Below are positions 27,432 through 40,424 of a stretch of DNA of 64,000 nt, in pieces. Below the pieces are notes generated by a model, which was not told where the DNA came from, made no database searches, and worked only from the letters and a program-made list of their open reading frames with translations. Each line of letters begins with the position of its first letter. The first letter of the stretch is position 1. This DNA is from Candidatus Ozemobacteraceae bacterium. GTDB lineage: Bacteria > Muiribacteriota > Ozemobacteria > Ozemobacterales > Ozemobacteraceae. The translations under genes were made by a program, and so were the position numbers. The stretch spans positions 1 to 64,000 of the forward strand of contig DAOSOK010000031.1 in assembly GCA_035373905.1 (NCBI GenBank), in the 5' to 3' direction.

Positions 27432-28573
27432 TTCGCACCCCGCCGCGGCCTGCCGAACAGGAACGTCAGGGGCCGGTCGAGCCGGGCCGCCCACGCCGCT
27501 TCCGAATGAACGGCCCCGACGTCGGGGTATGAGAGAAGATCCTTTCCCTTTCTGAATCCGCGCCGTTCCAGGATCCTGGTCATCCGGTGAAAGCCGCGCC
27601 AGATGGGAGGTTCAAGATCGCCGGCGTCGAGGTAAAATCGGACGGGGGCCGACGGCAGTTCCCCTTCGGCGGCCAGCTTGAACATCCGGCCCCGGCTGAA
27701 CCAGAAGGCGGGCGACAGGCAGGCCGCCATCGAGAAAACGTCCGAACGAAGCCATCCCAACTGAAACGAGAAGAGGCCGCCCATGGAAGAACCGCCCACG
27801 GCCGTGTGTTCGCGGCCAGGCTTCGTCCGGTAGGCGGCGTCGACGAAGGGCTTGACGACCCCGGTCAGGAACCGCGCGTAGGCCTCGCCCTTCGGCCTGA
27901 AGAGGTTGTATTCCTCCATCCGGTCGGGCGTGTTCGCGACGCCGACGATGATGAACTCCTCGATCGCGCCGTCGGTCATGAGGCGCATGGCGGTCTCGTC
28001 GAGCTTCCAGTCCTGGCCGCAGAACGAGGTGGCGGGGTCGAAGAGATTCTGCCCGTCGTGCATGTACAGCACCGGATACCGTTTCCGACCGCTGCGGTAA
28101 GAGGGCGGAAGCCAGACGAGGATGTCCCGCGGATACTCGAGGCCGTCGCCGGACATGCCGGGATGGAGCCGCAGATCGCCCCTCACCGGGTCGAGTTCGG
28201 CGGGAAGCCTGTCCATCCAGTCGGCGACGTGGGTCTCGAACGCGCACTCCGGCCCGTCGATCCGGAACGCCCGGTTGTCAGGCGGAATGTTGCCGGGCGT
28301 TTCCGCATAGACCGCCTGGGTTTTCCAGCTGCCTCGGGTCACCTTGAACTCGGCGACGGTCCCGGCCGGAGCGGAGAACCGGCACTCGTATCGCATCCGG
28401 CCGACGCGCTCGAGCTTCACCCGATCGGGCTTCCAGTCGCCCAGCGCAGGGATGTTGCCTGCGAGAAAGACGGCACTTCCCCGCGGCAGGGGCGTGTCAA
28501 GGCTGACACGGATCGTGACGGGAACCATCGGCGGCCGGCGAACCGGCCGGCCGGAATGACAAAGCCTCGGCAT
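27428..28573 (-). CDS. Esterase (enterochelin-esterase/Fes-like) with N-terminal starch-binding-type domain
   Basis: A 381-residue protein. Residues 18-110 form a CBM20/CBM48-like beta domain (VFLAGNIPALGDWKP is the usual strand and loop of such domains). Residues 135-375 form an alpha/beta hydrolase of the esterase D family, with the nucleophile in GGSSMGGLFS and an active-site strand VLYMHDGQNLFD; an acid and His near DAGDLE and GAVHSEAAW complete the triad. No signal peptide is evident, although the N terminus is basic and short. It overlaps the next gene by 4 nt (ATGA). Substrates of related enzymes are phenolic or polysaccharide esters and siderophore esters. Confidence 0.85.
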   Translation of the reverse strand: MPRLCHSGRPVRRPPMVPVTIRVSLDTPLPRGSAVFLAGNIPALGDWKPDRVKLERVGRMRYECRFSAPAGTVAEFKVTRGSWKTQAVYAETPGNIPPDNRAFRIDGPECAFETHVADWMDRLPAELDPVRGDLRLHPGMSGDGLEYPRDILVWLPPSYRSGRKRYPVLYMHDGQNLFDPATSFCGQDWKLDETAMRLMTDGAIEEFIIVGVANTPDRMEEYNLFRPKGEAYARFLTGVVKPFVDAAYRTKPGREHTAVGGSSMGGLFSFQLGWLRSDVFSMAACLSPAFWFSRGRMFKLAAEGELPSAPVRFYLDAGDLEPPIWRGFHRMTRILERRGFRKGKDLLSYPDVGAVHSEAAWAARLDRPLTFLFGRPRRGAK

Positions 28574-28659
28574 GCAGCATTTCCCCCTGATTCAGCGATT
28601 TTCGAGACCGCCCGCCGGAAGAGAGATACCAAGAGAATACCCCATCGTCAACATTGCGG

Positions 28660-28688
28660 CTGACGAATGACGGAAAACAGGATACAAT
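28660..28688 (+). promoter_or_regulatory. Promoter of the hybrid histidine kinase gene
   Basis: CTGACG (28660-28665) and TACAAT (28683-28688) are separated by 17 nt. Transcription would begin near 28695, so an ATG at 28667 lies inside the promoter and cannot be the start. Confidence 0.5.
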
Positions 28689-28702
28689 ACGGAGAGAGAG
28701 AA

Positions 28703-32631
<3,929 letters not shown>

Positions 32632-32635
<4 letters not shown>

Positions 32636-33531
32636 AACCCTCTCCCTTTTTCCGGCTGTTTCTTGCCGTTGCGCTGCTCGGCACGGGCGGCGGGGTTCTC
32701 GCGTTCGCGCTGTCGAACATCCTGATGTTTCCCGTTCGCGTCGGTCTGCCCGACAAGGTGCCGGCCATCCCGGGAACTCCTTTCGTCGCCCGGAACGCGG
32801 CGGGGCAGAAGATCGCGGCATGGTGGTATCCGGGCGACCCGGCGGCAGGCGCCGTTCTGCTCTGCCACGGGCACTGCGTGAACCATCTTCATATTCTCGA
32901 CATGGCCGGATTTCTTCACGATGCAGGATACAATATCCTGGCGCTCGATTTCCGGGCGCACGGGCTCAGCGAAGGACGTTACACGACGATCGGCCTTCAC
33001 GAATGGGAAGACATCGCCGCGGTGCTCGAGGCCGCGGAGGCGAACGGCTTCCTGCCGCCGACCATGCGGCTTGCGGCCTACGGGCGCTCGATGGGGGCCG
33101 CCACGCTCGCCAACGGTTCGGCCAGACTCGGACGGATCGGGGCGTTCATCCTCGAGTCCAGCTTCGCCGAGCTCCGGAAGATCGCAGGTCGCGATGTCCG
33201 GCGGGTCAGCGGGATTCCCGACGTTTTTCTGCTCGACTGGCTGTTTTCCCTGGCGCGCATGAGAAGCGGCATCGACTACGCGTCGAACCGTCCCGTCGAG
33301 GGCATCAAGGGGGTCGGCGGCCGCCCCTTGCTCCTGATTCACGACGGCCTCGATCCCCGGGCGACGCGGGAGGACCACGACAGGCTCAAGGCCGCCGTTC
33401 CCGGGGCGAAGGAGATGCTCGTGCCGGACGCGGGCCACGTTCAGGCGCATCGGCCGCCGCCCGCGCCCTTCGAGCCGATCGTCCTTCAGTTTCTGAACGA
33501 CGCCGGAGTGCTCCCCGCACCTTCAAGATAG
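32632..33531 (+). CDS. Alpha/beta hydrolase, membrane-anchored or exported
   Basis: A 299-residue serine hydrolase. The N terminus (FFRLFLAVALLGTGGGVLAFAL) is a signal or anchor helix. The fold is marked by VLLCHGHCVNH, NILALDFRAHGLSEG, the nucleophile elbow YGRSMGAATL (Ser near 157), an Asp in IHDGLDPRA and the catalytic His in PDAGHVQAH. The group includes many unclassified esterases and lipases, so no substrate is given. Its ATG overlaps the hybrid kinase stop (ATGA), an unusual pairing that implies coordinated expression. Confidence 0.87.
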
Positions 33532-33570
33532 CATCATATATATTATATGATATTGTTTTTTCGAAGGGAC

Positions 33571-33599
33571 TTGCCTTCCCCATTTTCTTCGGGTAGAGT
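33571..33599 (+). promoter_or_regulatory. Predicted promoter of rubrerythrin
   Basis: TTGCCT (33571-33576) and TAGAGT (33594-33599) are separated by 17 nt. An AT-rich near-palindrome (ATCATATATATTATATGAT, about 33533-33551) lies just upstream and could be an operator. Confidence 0.5.
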
Positions 33600-33665
33600 G
33601 TCCTTGTTTCCGTTCAGGAAAACTCCGGGGCAGTCCCGGACACCTCAAGAGCAAGGAGAGCATCG

Positions 33666-34256
33666 ATGTCCGATTTCAAAAACTCCAAGACGTGTGAAAA
33701 CCTGCTGAAAGCGTTCGCCGGCGAGTCCCAGGCGAGGAACAGATACTCCTACTACGCGTCGGTCGCCCGCAAGGAAGGCCTTCTGCAGATTTCCGACTTT
33801 TTCATCGAGACGGCCGAGAACGAGAAGGAGCATGCCAAGATTTTCCTGAAGCGGCTTCTGCACCACGGCATGAACGAGCAGGTCGTGACCATCCACGAGG
33901 CCGGCTACCCCGTCGCCCTCGCCGACACGGTCAAGAACCTCCAGTATGCCGCCGACGGCGAGAAGGAAGAGTGGACGTCGCTGTATCAGTCGTTCGCCGA
34001 TGTCGCCGAGCAGGAAGGATACAAGGACGTCGCGACGGCGTTCCGCATGGTCGCCAAGGTCGAAAAGCACCACGAGGCCCGGTATCGCAAGCTCCTCGAG
34101 AACCTGAAGAACCAGAAGGTGTTCAAGAAGGACGCCAAGACCTCCTGGATCTGCCGCAACTGCGGCCACATCCACGAAGGCGAGGGCGCCCCCAAGCAGT
34201 GTCCGGTCTGCGAGCATCCACAGGAATACTTCCAGGTCTGGACCGAAAATTACTGA
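33666..34256 (+). CDS. rbr: Rubrerythrin
   Basis: A cytosolic di-iron peroxidase that removes hydrogen peroxide in anaerobes and microaerobes. The 196 residues hold an N-terminal ferritin-like four-helix domain with the di-iron ligands (AFAGESQARNRY, ENEKEHAK, FADVAEQEGY, VEKHHEARY) and a C-terminal rubredoxin-type centre with two CxxC knuckles (CRNCGHIHEGEGAPKQCPVC). AAGGAG lies 7 nt before the ATG. It is monocistronic: a promoter lies upstream and a terminator follows. Its presence suggests oxygen-sensitive metabolism. Confidence 0.96.
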   Translation: MSDFKNSKTCENLLKAFAGESQARNRYSYYASVARKEGLLQISDFFIETAENEKEHAKIFLKRLLHHGMNEQVVTIHEAGYPVALADTVKNLQYAADGEKEEWTSLYQSFADVAEQEGYKDVATAFRMVAKVEKHHEARYRKLLENLKNQKVFKKDAKTSWICRNCGHIHEGEGAPKQCPVCEHPQEYFQVWTENY

Positions 34257-34270
34257 CCCTCGCCACGCAA

Positions 34271-34300
34271 ACGCCCCGCGAAAGCGGGGCGTTTTATTTT
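34271..34300 (+). terminator. Rho-independent terminator of rubrerythrin
   Basis: ACGCCCCGC-GAAA-GCGGGGCGT followed by TTTTATTTT lies about 15 nt after the rubrerythrin stop. Confidence 0.92.
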
Positions 34301-34367
34301 GCCAGAAATAGAATTTCACGTTCTTGCACCGGGGGAAAACGATGGTTGCGAAGTTCAGCCTCGCCGG

Positions 34368-34431
34368 TCGTTCCGGGCCTGCCGAAGGGGCGTGAGGTCG
34401 TTCATGCTTCGACAGGCTCAGCACGAACGAC
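34368..34431. repeat. REPIN-like palindromic element
   Basis: An arm CTTCGACAGGCTCAGCACGAACGA (34408-34431) faces a degenerate inverted arm (CGTTCCGGGCCTGCCGAAG). The same core appears at 48170-48235, 59608-59671 and 60396-60462. Confidence 0.6.
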
Positions 34432-34463
34432 GCGGAAGGCTCTTTCGAGAAATTCCGGGGTCC

Positions 34464-37400
34464 TCAGGACAGCAAATAGAGTTCCTCGCCGTCGACCGAC
34501 AGCGGTTCGGCGTGGAATCGGCCTGCGAGGCCGTTCCAGACGTTCGCGTCGACGATGATGCCGCCTCGTCCCTTCGTGGCGGCCTCGCATCGGGCGGCCC
34601 GGTCGGCGGGAGCGCCGATCAGGGTGGGAAGCAGTCGCCCGCCTTCGCCGCCGAGTCGGCCCCAGAGGATCGTTCCGGCCGCCACGCCGATGCCCGTCTC
34701 GATCGTGAAACGGCCGTTGCGCCGCCGCATATCGTTGAACCGGGCGAGCGCCTCCCGCATGCCGAAAGCGGCTTTCACCGCGCGGAGTTCAGGCTCCTCC
34801 CCGGCGGAGTCCGGGGGGAAAACGGCGAGAATCGCGTCGCCCAGGTATGTCTCGATCGTCCCACCCGCGGCTCTGATCGGCTCCTCCATCAGGGTGAAGT
34901 AGTCGTTCAACAGGGTGACGACGTCCTCCGGATCGTTGATTTCGGACAGCGTCGTGAAGCCGCGGATATCCGAAAACAGAATGGCCGCCGGGATTCTCTC
35001 ACCGCCCGCCGCCATCTTGGAAGCGCCGGAATCCGCGTTTCGCACGGCGGCCAGAACGCCGTCCGAAACGAACCGCGCCATCCCGGCCCGCTCCGTCAGG
35101 CCGCGGGCCATGCCGTTGAAAACGCGGGCCAGATCGCCGAACTCGTCAGGTCGGTCGAGATCGATCCGCCAGCCGAATTCTCCCCCGGTCGTCAGCCGCG
35201 TCGCCTCGAGAAACATGGGGAACGGCAGCGTCAGGAAGAACGCCGCGGCAACCGTGACGGCCGACCAGGCGACGGCAATGGCGAGCGCCGCACCAACCCA
35301 GCCCGCCTCGGGTTCCCGATGTTTTTTTTCGGCGACGGCAACGCCGATCAGATTTCCATTCGAGAAATACCGGGTGACGGCCAGCGTATCCCGTTGGCGC
35401 GGCAGCATGTCGTGCTTTCGCCCCATCCGTTGATTCAGACAGGATTCCGCGAGATACCTCCATTTTTTCCAGAGCCTGTCATCGAACCCGATATTCAAGT
35501 CCGAAAGGAGCGGCGGGTTATACGAGTTGATAGTATATACCATATACTTTATATTCCACGAAGCGACCCTCTCGGTAAATTCGGGAGGGCTTTTCCTCAG
35601 AAGGCGAAGAAAATACTGCCCGATGACCATGTGCAACCCGCCGTAGGTCATGATTATCCCCTTCGGACGCGTCGCGGCACATGGAACAGGCGAGATCTGC
35701 ACGCTCATGAACTGGTCGGGATTTCCGAAGGGATTTCCGGCGGAAAGCGGGGAACATGTGATGATTTTTTTGATATAGGATTCGTCGATATATTCGGATG
35801 TGATGGCATGAGCCAGATCGATCGTGACCTGCATGGACGTCGCCGCCCCACTCCCGCCCCCACCGTCGGAGGACCCCAGACGAACGAGGGCATCCTGCGA
35901 GAATCCTTTCATGAGGCGTTGTATGGGGGTTACCGACGACTGATCTTCATAGGACGACGCTCCCCAGTCCTTCCCGTTGGCGAGAAACACGAGAATGGCT
36001 CTGGAGAGGCTGCGCGCAAGGACCTCCTGCATGGCTGTTTCGACGCCCCCCTCGCGATCCGCCGCGGAGATGATCCGCTCACTCCAGGTCTGGAGGGTTT
36101 TTGCGCGAATGGTCTGAGCGGACCGCAGTCCTTCATCCAGACGTTCGAGTTGTCGGGACATGTGCGTGAGAGCGATCCGCGGAAGACGGTCTTCGCCGGC
36201 CTTCGCCGAAGCCATCGCCATCATGGCGCATCCGCAGCACGGGATCATCGCTCCGAAGGCGAACCCCCAGCCGACCCTGGTTCGCAGGCTTTTTCCGACG
36301 GCGTATTCGAACAACGCCAGCCTCAGGCAGACGAGGCTCGTTCCGGCGGAAACGAGCAGCAACCCGACATCGAACCATGGCAATGTCTTCCGCCAGGGAT
36401 GGGACAACGCCGAAGGTTCGGCGACGACGGCAGGCACGGGGCGGAGACCCGGGCGGGGGCCGGAGCGGCTTCCCTGCCAGAGCGCCTCGTCAGGGCATTC
36501 CAGAGGCGGAGCCTGGAGCAGAGCGAGACATCGGGGCCTGTCGATGAACCGCGGCAGATCGCATCGCCCTACCCCCACGATCCTCCGCCGTATCGACGGA
36601 TTCAGGGACGTTCCGAGCGGAGCCCGGAGCAAAGCCCCTCGCGAAATCGCATTCCCATGGAAAAGCATCACCAGCAGAGCGGTGCAGTCCGTCGAGGAAT
36701 ACGCATTGCCGCGGGGGCCGATGCAAGCCCATCCCGCAGCTTTGTATCCGATCGCCGTTCCGCCGAAATGCACGACATCGATATTGACGCCATATTTCAG
36801 ATCCGCGAAATGGAAGTCCCCTCCGAACAGCTTTTCAGATATATTTCTAGACGTATAATAGACGGCATCCCTGGTGTCGATTTTCTTCGAAATATCCGCC
36901 CGAGAATACATGAGCGGTTCGAGGATCAGGGCGATGTTCTTTTCAACCTCGCTCCTGGTATACCCGGGAAAATACGACATATCGGCATCGATCAGCATGT
37001 TCCGGCTCGAGGGAATGAGCATGGCGGCAACCGCCGGCTTCGAGCCGACCCGGGCGGTGACCGAGGCACAGATCCGTTTGAAGCCTGCCTCATCGCAGGC
37101 GCGCAGGGCGGCGGCCGAGGCAGGCGAAAGGTTCTCCCTGAACCCGAAATCATCGATCGCGGCCAGAAACGCGCGTTCGAGGGCAGGACCGGTTTCGATC
37201 TCATTCTTGAATTCCCGCATCTCATCGATCAGTTGTCGTCTCAGAACCGTGCGCATTCCCTTTTCCTCGTCTTCGAGCCAGAGCCTGACGGCGCTTCGAA
37301 GGCCGAGCGCGGGCAGCGCCACGAACAGGAGCCAGACGAGAGCGATCACACCCGCCCACAACCGGCGGTTTTCGACAGGTTCGAAATGCCGCAGGCTCAT
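34464..37400 (-). CDS. Double-sensor membrane receptor with class III cyclase domain, C1-like (metal-binding half)
   Basis: A 978-residue protein. TM1 is at 14-34, TM2 and TM3 at about 342-364 and 376-398, and a fourth near 690-715, leaving two extracytoplasmic regions of about 300 residues each. HAMP follows, then the cyclase domain (802-978). Both metal-binding aspartates are present: D811 in LFSDIRGF and D855 in YLGDAILAVF. The base-specifying Lys is Thr (T851), and the transition-state Asn is Asp (D933 in PADRAARCE), with the Arg kept (R937). A homodimer would lack a complete site. It overlaps the neighbouring cyclase gene by 4 nt; that protein has the opposite set. The two probably form one heterodimeric active site, as C1 and C2 do in mammalian adenylyl cyclase. 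Confidence 0.92.
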   Translation of the reverse strand: MSLRHFEPVENRRLWAGVIALVWLLFVALPALGLRSAVRLWLEDEEKGMRTVLRRQLIDEMREFKNEIETGPALERAFLAAIDDFGFRENLSPASAAALRACDEAGFKRICASVTARVGSKPAVAAMLIPSSRNMLIDADMSYFPGYTRSEVEKNIALILEPLMYSRADISKKIDTRDAVYYTSRNISEKLFGGDFHFADLKYGVNIDVVHFGGTAIGYKAAGWACIGPRGNAYSSTDCTALLVMLFHGNAISRGALLRAPLGTSLNPSIRRRIVGVGRCDLPRFIDRPRCLALLQAPPLECPDEALWQGSRSGPRPGLRPVPAVVAEPSALSHPWRKTLPWFDVGLLLVSAGTSLVCLRLALFEYAVGKSLRTRVGWGFAFGAMIPCCGCAMMAMASAKAGEDRLPRIALTHMSRQLERLDEGLRSAQTIRAKTLQTWSERIISAADREGGVETAMQEVLARSLSRAILVFLANGKDWGASSYEDQSSVTPIQRLMKGFSQDALVRLGSSDGGGGSGAATSMQVTIDLAHAITSEYIDESYIKKIITCSPLSAGNPFGNPDQFMSVQISPVPCAATRPKGIIMTYGGLHMVIGQYFLRLLRKSPPEFTERVASWNIKYMVYTINSYNPPLLSDLNIGFDDRLWKKWRYLAESCLNQRMGRKHDMLPRQRDTLAVTRYFSNGNLIGVAVAEKKHREPEAGWVGAALAIAVAWSAVTVAAAFFLTLPFPMFLEATRLTTGGEFGWRIDLDRPDEFGDLARVFNGMARGLTERAGMARFVSDGVLAAVRNADSGASKMAAGGERIPAAILFSDIRGFTTLSEINDPEDVVTLLNDYFTLMEEPIRAAGGTIETYLGDAILAVFPPDSAGEEPELRAVKAAFGMREALARFNDMRRRNGRFTIETGIGVAAGTILWGRLGGEGGRLLPTLIGAPADRAARCEAATKGRGGIIVDANVWNGLAGRFHAEPLSVDGEELYLLS

Positions 37401-40400
37401 GCGTTCTCCTCCGGCGCTGCGAGCTCATACATCTGGACGGGCCTGGAACGTCCCTTCACGAAAACGGTACCGAGCAGGGCGTATCGGAACGCCGTCCCCG
37501 TCGTCACGATCGTTTCCTCATCGACCAGGATCGGCGAACCGCTTCTCCGGCGGCTCTCGGCTTCGAGCCTCGCCGCAAGATTGACGGTATCGCCGATCAC
37601 CGTGAAATCCAGACGTCCACTGCGCGAACCGATCTTCCCGCAGATGGCGGTTCCTGTGACGAAGCCGATGGAAACGCGCAACGGTTCCATCTCTCCGCCC
37701 GTCCTTTCCCGATTCGCCTCGGCGATGATCCGTTTCATCGCAAGCGCGGCATGCCCGGCCCGGACGGCTGCCGGGAGTTCCGAAGGATGGAACACGCCCA
37801 TGACGCCGTCGCCGATGATCTTGTCGAGACTGCCTCCGTTGCCGCGGATCGCCAATTCCATACGTGGCAGTATATTATCCAGCAGTGTGAAGATCCCTTC
37901 GACCGACGTGTTCGCCGTGATCCGTTCGAAATCGACGATGTGCGCAAACAGGACGCCGACGCAGCGCCGTTCGCCGCCCGGATGCAGGCCCGCGGCATCG
38001 TTTCCGCGGACCGTCGTGAGAACTTCGTCGGAAACGAACCGGGCCAGTCGCTCACGCTCGCGGAGGCCGGCCGTCATCACGTTGAACTCGGCCGCCAGCC
38101 GTTCGAACTCGTCGCCGGTCTTCAGACGCAGGGCCACGTCGAAACGGCCCGCGGCGACTTCCCGGCCCGCGGCGCCGACGCATTCGAGCGGCAGCGCAAA
38201 ATTTTTGGTGAGAACATACGTGACGAAGGCGACGAGAAAGAGCGCATACAGGCTCCATCCGCCGATCAGCAGACGGTCATTCCAGGCGTCCTGGGCAGGC
38301 AGAACCGGCCGCACGCTGCCGACCGCGACCCCGGGAAATTCCAGGAACGCGCGCACGAACGAGACGCCGCCGGAATCTTCGGGCATGTTCTGCGTCGCGC
38401 CGGCCGGCACGGAGAGCGCCCGCCGGGCGAGTTCGTGCATGCGCCGGTCGACGGCCGCCGCCCGCGGCCACACCGTCGCGGGATCGAGCGATGCGCGATC
38501 CATGCCGGACGTCGCGAACATGGCGAAATCGACGCACGTCCCGTTCCCGACGTCCGAAAACGGTTCTCTGCGCCGTTCGAGGCTCTGCAGATACATGCCG
38601 AGGATGTCGGAACGCCTGAACATGGCATACAACAGCCCGTGCAGGCGTCCTCCCTGTTCTTTCGGATATTTGATCATATATTGAAGCACGATGCTGTCAC
38701 CGATTCCGGCAAATTTGGGGTCGATTTCCCGCCCATCCAGATACATCATCGAACCGACATCGACGAGGCTGAGATTCTCGGCGATCGCACGACGGCGCCT
38801 CGTCCACAGGTTCGAGCGCGGCGGCAGTTCGAGATCGGCCTTCCCAAAACAACCGCTCAGCAGGAACATGCGCACGGTCATCGCGCGCACCACTTCGCCA
38901 AGCCGATCGGCCATCATCCGTGTTTTGTCCGAAATGCCGGACCCGGCAACGAAGAATTCCTCGCCTCTCTGCGTGATCATGAACACGACCGGGGCGTGAA
39001 TCCGCTGCCGCAGGTGTTCCAGATACCGGGTCACCGAAGCCGGCCCGGCCTCGGTCCGCTGCGACAGGCCTTCCTTCATTTGCCACAGGCGGTGTTTGAC
39101 GGACTCGAAATACCCCAGCAACCCGTTTTCGAGCATCTCGAGACGCTCCGCGATCATCTTTCCCTGTCTATCGCGGTCGATATCCTTCCGATAATCGAGG
39201 TAGGAAACCATGACCCCGCTGTATGCGATGAGCGGGAGTACGGTCGCGACCCCCACGGCAACGGCGATCTGGCCGCGAAGCCGTAACGGCAGGAAGAAGC
39301 CGCCGATCCTGAGGAAAACGTAGGCGCCGGTTCCGAAAACGATCAGATAAAATCCGGCCAGGAGCCATGGCTGCCAGGATCGGAACGGATGGCGGACGGC
39401 GGCCCGTTTCCACCGGAGCATCAGGCTGAACGGCTGGGTGCGTTTGCCAAGGCACCAGTCCTGCAGGAGTTCTCTCGGAGGCGCGCATTCAAGGGTCAGC
39501 GCGTCGGCCGAGCGGCTTTCACGAGGGATCACGGCAAGGCGGGGCGTGATTCCTCCGTCCGGCCGCGAGAGCACGGGAGCCAGGAGAAACCGTCGGGGGA
39601 TGTCGCTGATGCGGAACACGGCCAGGTATCCGCCAAGCAACGGTGCGTCGGGCTTCGGTCCGGAAGCAAGAAAATTCGCATAGGCGAGATACCGGCCTCC
39701 GCCGGGGCGCATGCGCATGAACGGCTGGGCCAGGCCCCATCTCAGACCATCGAATGGATCGTTCCCGAACACGCGCTCGAGCAGGCCGGTCCGTCTGATC
39801 TGCAGTTCCCTGGCTGCGGATGGGCCGCTCCAGCGGCGTTTGAGCGTGTCGGTTTCCGCGGTATGCCGCCAGATCCTGCGCTCCAGCCAGCCTGCAGCCG
39901 ACAGCCAGACGGGCTGCATCGTTCCGGCACGGGGAGGCGCGCCCTCCATCAGGGAGGGATCGATCCGAAGGCAGGGGGCAGAGCCGTCCGCACCCGCCGC
40001 GAGGAGGAACACCGGCTTGCATCCGATCGTCCGGCGGCACTCCGCGTCGAGTCGGTCGCTCAGCTTCGCCGGATCGAGGCCGGGATGGTCGTCGGCCGCC
40101 ACCCAGGTGCGGCCGCTGCCCGTATCGGGAAAGCCGATCCGGCGCTCGATCTCGCTCAGCCCCTCCTCGAGCCGTTTCGCCGGCGTGAGCATGGGCTGCA
40201 GCTCGCGCATGACATCCAGCATCTCGCGCCTGACCGCCAGCTCGCGCCAGCGCTCCTCGCCGTCGAGCCACTCGTCGACCCTCACGAGCAGAAACAGGAG
40301 GGGAAATATCAGGAGGAACAGCCAGGCCGCTGCAATCAGGGCGGCCGAGGGGAAGGCCGGGGTGAGCACCCTTCGGCCGGCATCTCGAGCGACCCCGGAA

Positions 40401-40408
40401 CTCGTCAT
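37397..40408 (-). CDS. Double-sensor membrane receptor with class III cyclase domain, C2-like (substrate-binding half)
   Basis: A 1003-residue protein from the ATG at 40408 (a TTG 6 nt earlier is possible). It has the same layout as its neighbour: TM1 near 20-42, TM2/TM3 around 345-400, TM4 near 705-727, HAMP and a cyclase domain (about 814-1003). The first metal Asp is His (H823 in LFAHIVDF), echoing the mammalian C2 motif; the second is kept (D867 in IIGDGVMGVF). The base-specifying pair is intact as Lys-Thr (K863 and T936, class IIIb type), as are N943 and R947 in GDTVNLAARLE. It lies upstream of, and overlaps, the C1-like gene. The linker ARFVSDEVL.TVR is shared with the partner, showing common origin. 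Confidence 0.92.
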   Translation of the reverse strand: MTSSGVARDAGRRVLTPAFPSAALIAAAWLFLLIFPLLFLLVRVDEWLDGEERWRELAVRREMLDVMRELQPMLTPAKRLEEGLSEIERRIGFPDTGSGRTWVAADDHPGLDPAKLSDRLDAECRRTIGCKPVFLLAAGADGSAPCLRIDPSLMEGAPPRAGTMQPVWLSAAGWLERRIWRHTAETDTLKRRWSGPSAARELQIRRTGLLERVFGNDPFDGLRWGLAQPFMRMRPGGGRYLAYANFLASGPKPDAPLLGGYLAVFRISDIPRRFLLAPVLSRPDGGITPRLAVIPRESRSADALTLECAPPRELLQDWCLGKRTQPFSLMLRWKRAAVRHPFRSWQPWLLAGFYLIVFGTGAYVFLRIGGFFLPLRLRGQIAVAVGVATVLPLIAYSGVMVSYLDYRKDIDRDRQGKMIAERLEMLENGLLGYFESVKHRLWQMKEGLSQRTEAGPASVTRYLEHLRQRIHAPVVFMITQRGEEFFVAGSGISDKTRMMADRLGEVVRAMTVRMFLLSGCFGKADLELPPRSNLWTRRRRAIAENLSLVDVGSMMYLDGREIDPKFAGIGDSIVLQYMIKYPKEQGGRLHGLLYAMFRRSDILGMYLQSLERRREPFSDVGNGTCVDFAMFATSGMDRASLDPATVWPRAAAVDRRMHELARRALSVPAGATQNMPEDSGGVSFVRAFLEFPGVAVGSVRPVLPAQDAWNDRLLIGGWSLYALFLVAFVTYVLTKNFALPLECVGAAGREVAAGRFDVALRLKTGDEFERLAAEFNVMTAGLRERERLARFVSDEVLTTVRGNDAAGLHPGGERRCVGVLFAHIVDFERITANTSVEGIFTLLDNILPRMELAIRGNGGSLDKIIGDGVMGVFHPSELPAAVRAGHAALAMKRIIAEANRERTGGEMEPLRVSIGFVTGTAICGKIGSRSGRLDFTVIGDTVNLAARLEAESRRRSGSPILVDEETIVTTGTAFRYALLGTVFVKGRSRPVQMYELAAPEENA

Positions 40409-40424
40409 GGGCAAGGAAGCGGCT

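Noticed and set aside
28667..28702. ATG start of the hybrid kinase at 28667
   Set aside because: It lies between the predicted -35 and -10 boxes; a GTG at 28703 fits the start site and has a GGAG upstream.
36490..36732. Short minus-strand frames inside cyclase genes as separate small proteins
   Set aside because: They are alternate frames of complete receptors and lack ribosome sites.
34299..38684. 1461-codon plus-strand frame opposite the cyclase genes
   Set aside because: Long but composed of Arg/Pro/Ser-rich sequence; both cyclase genes on the other strand are complete with conserved motifs.
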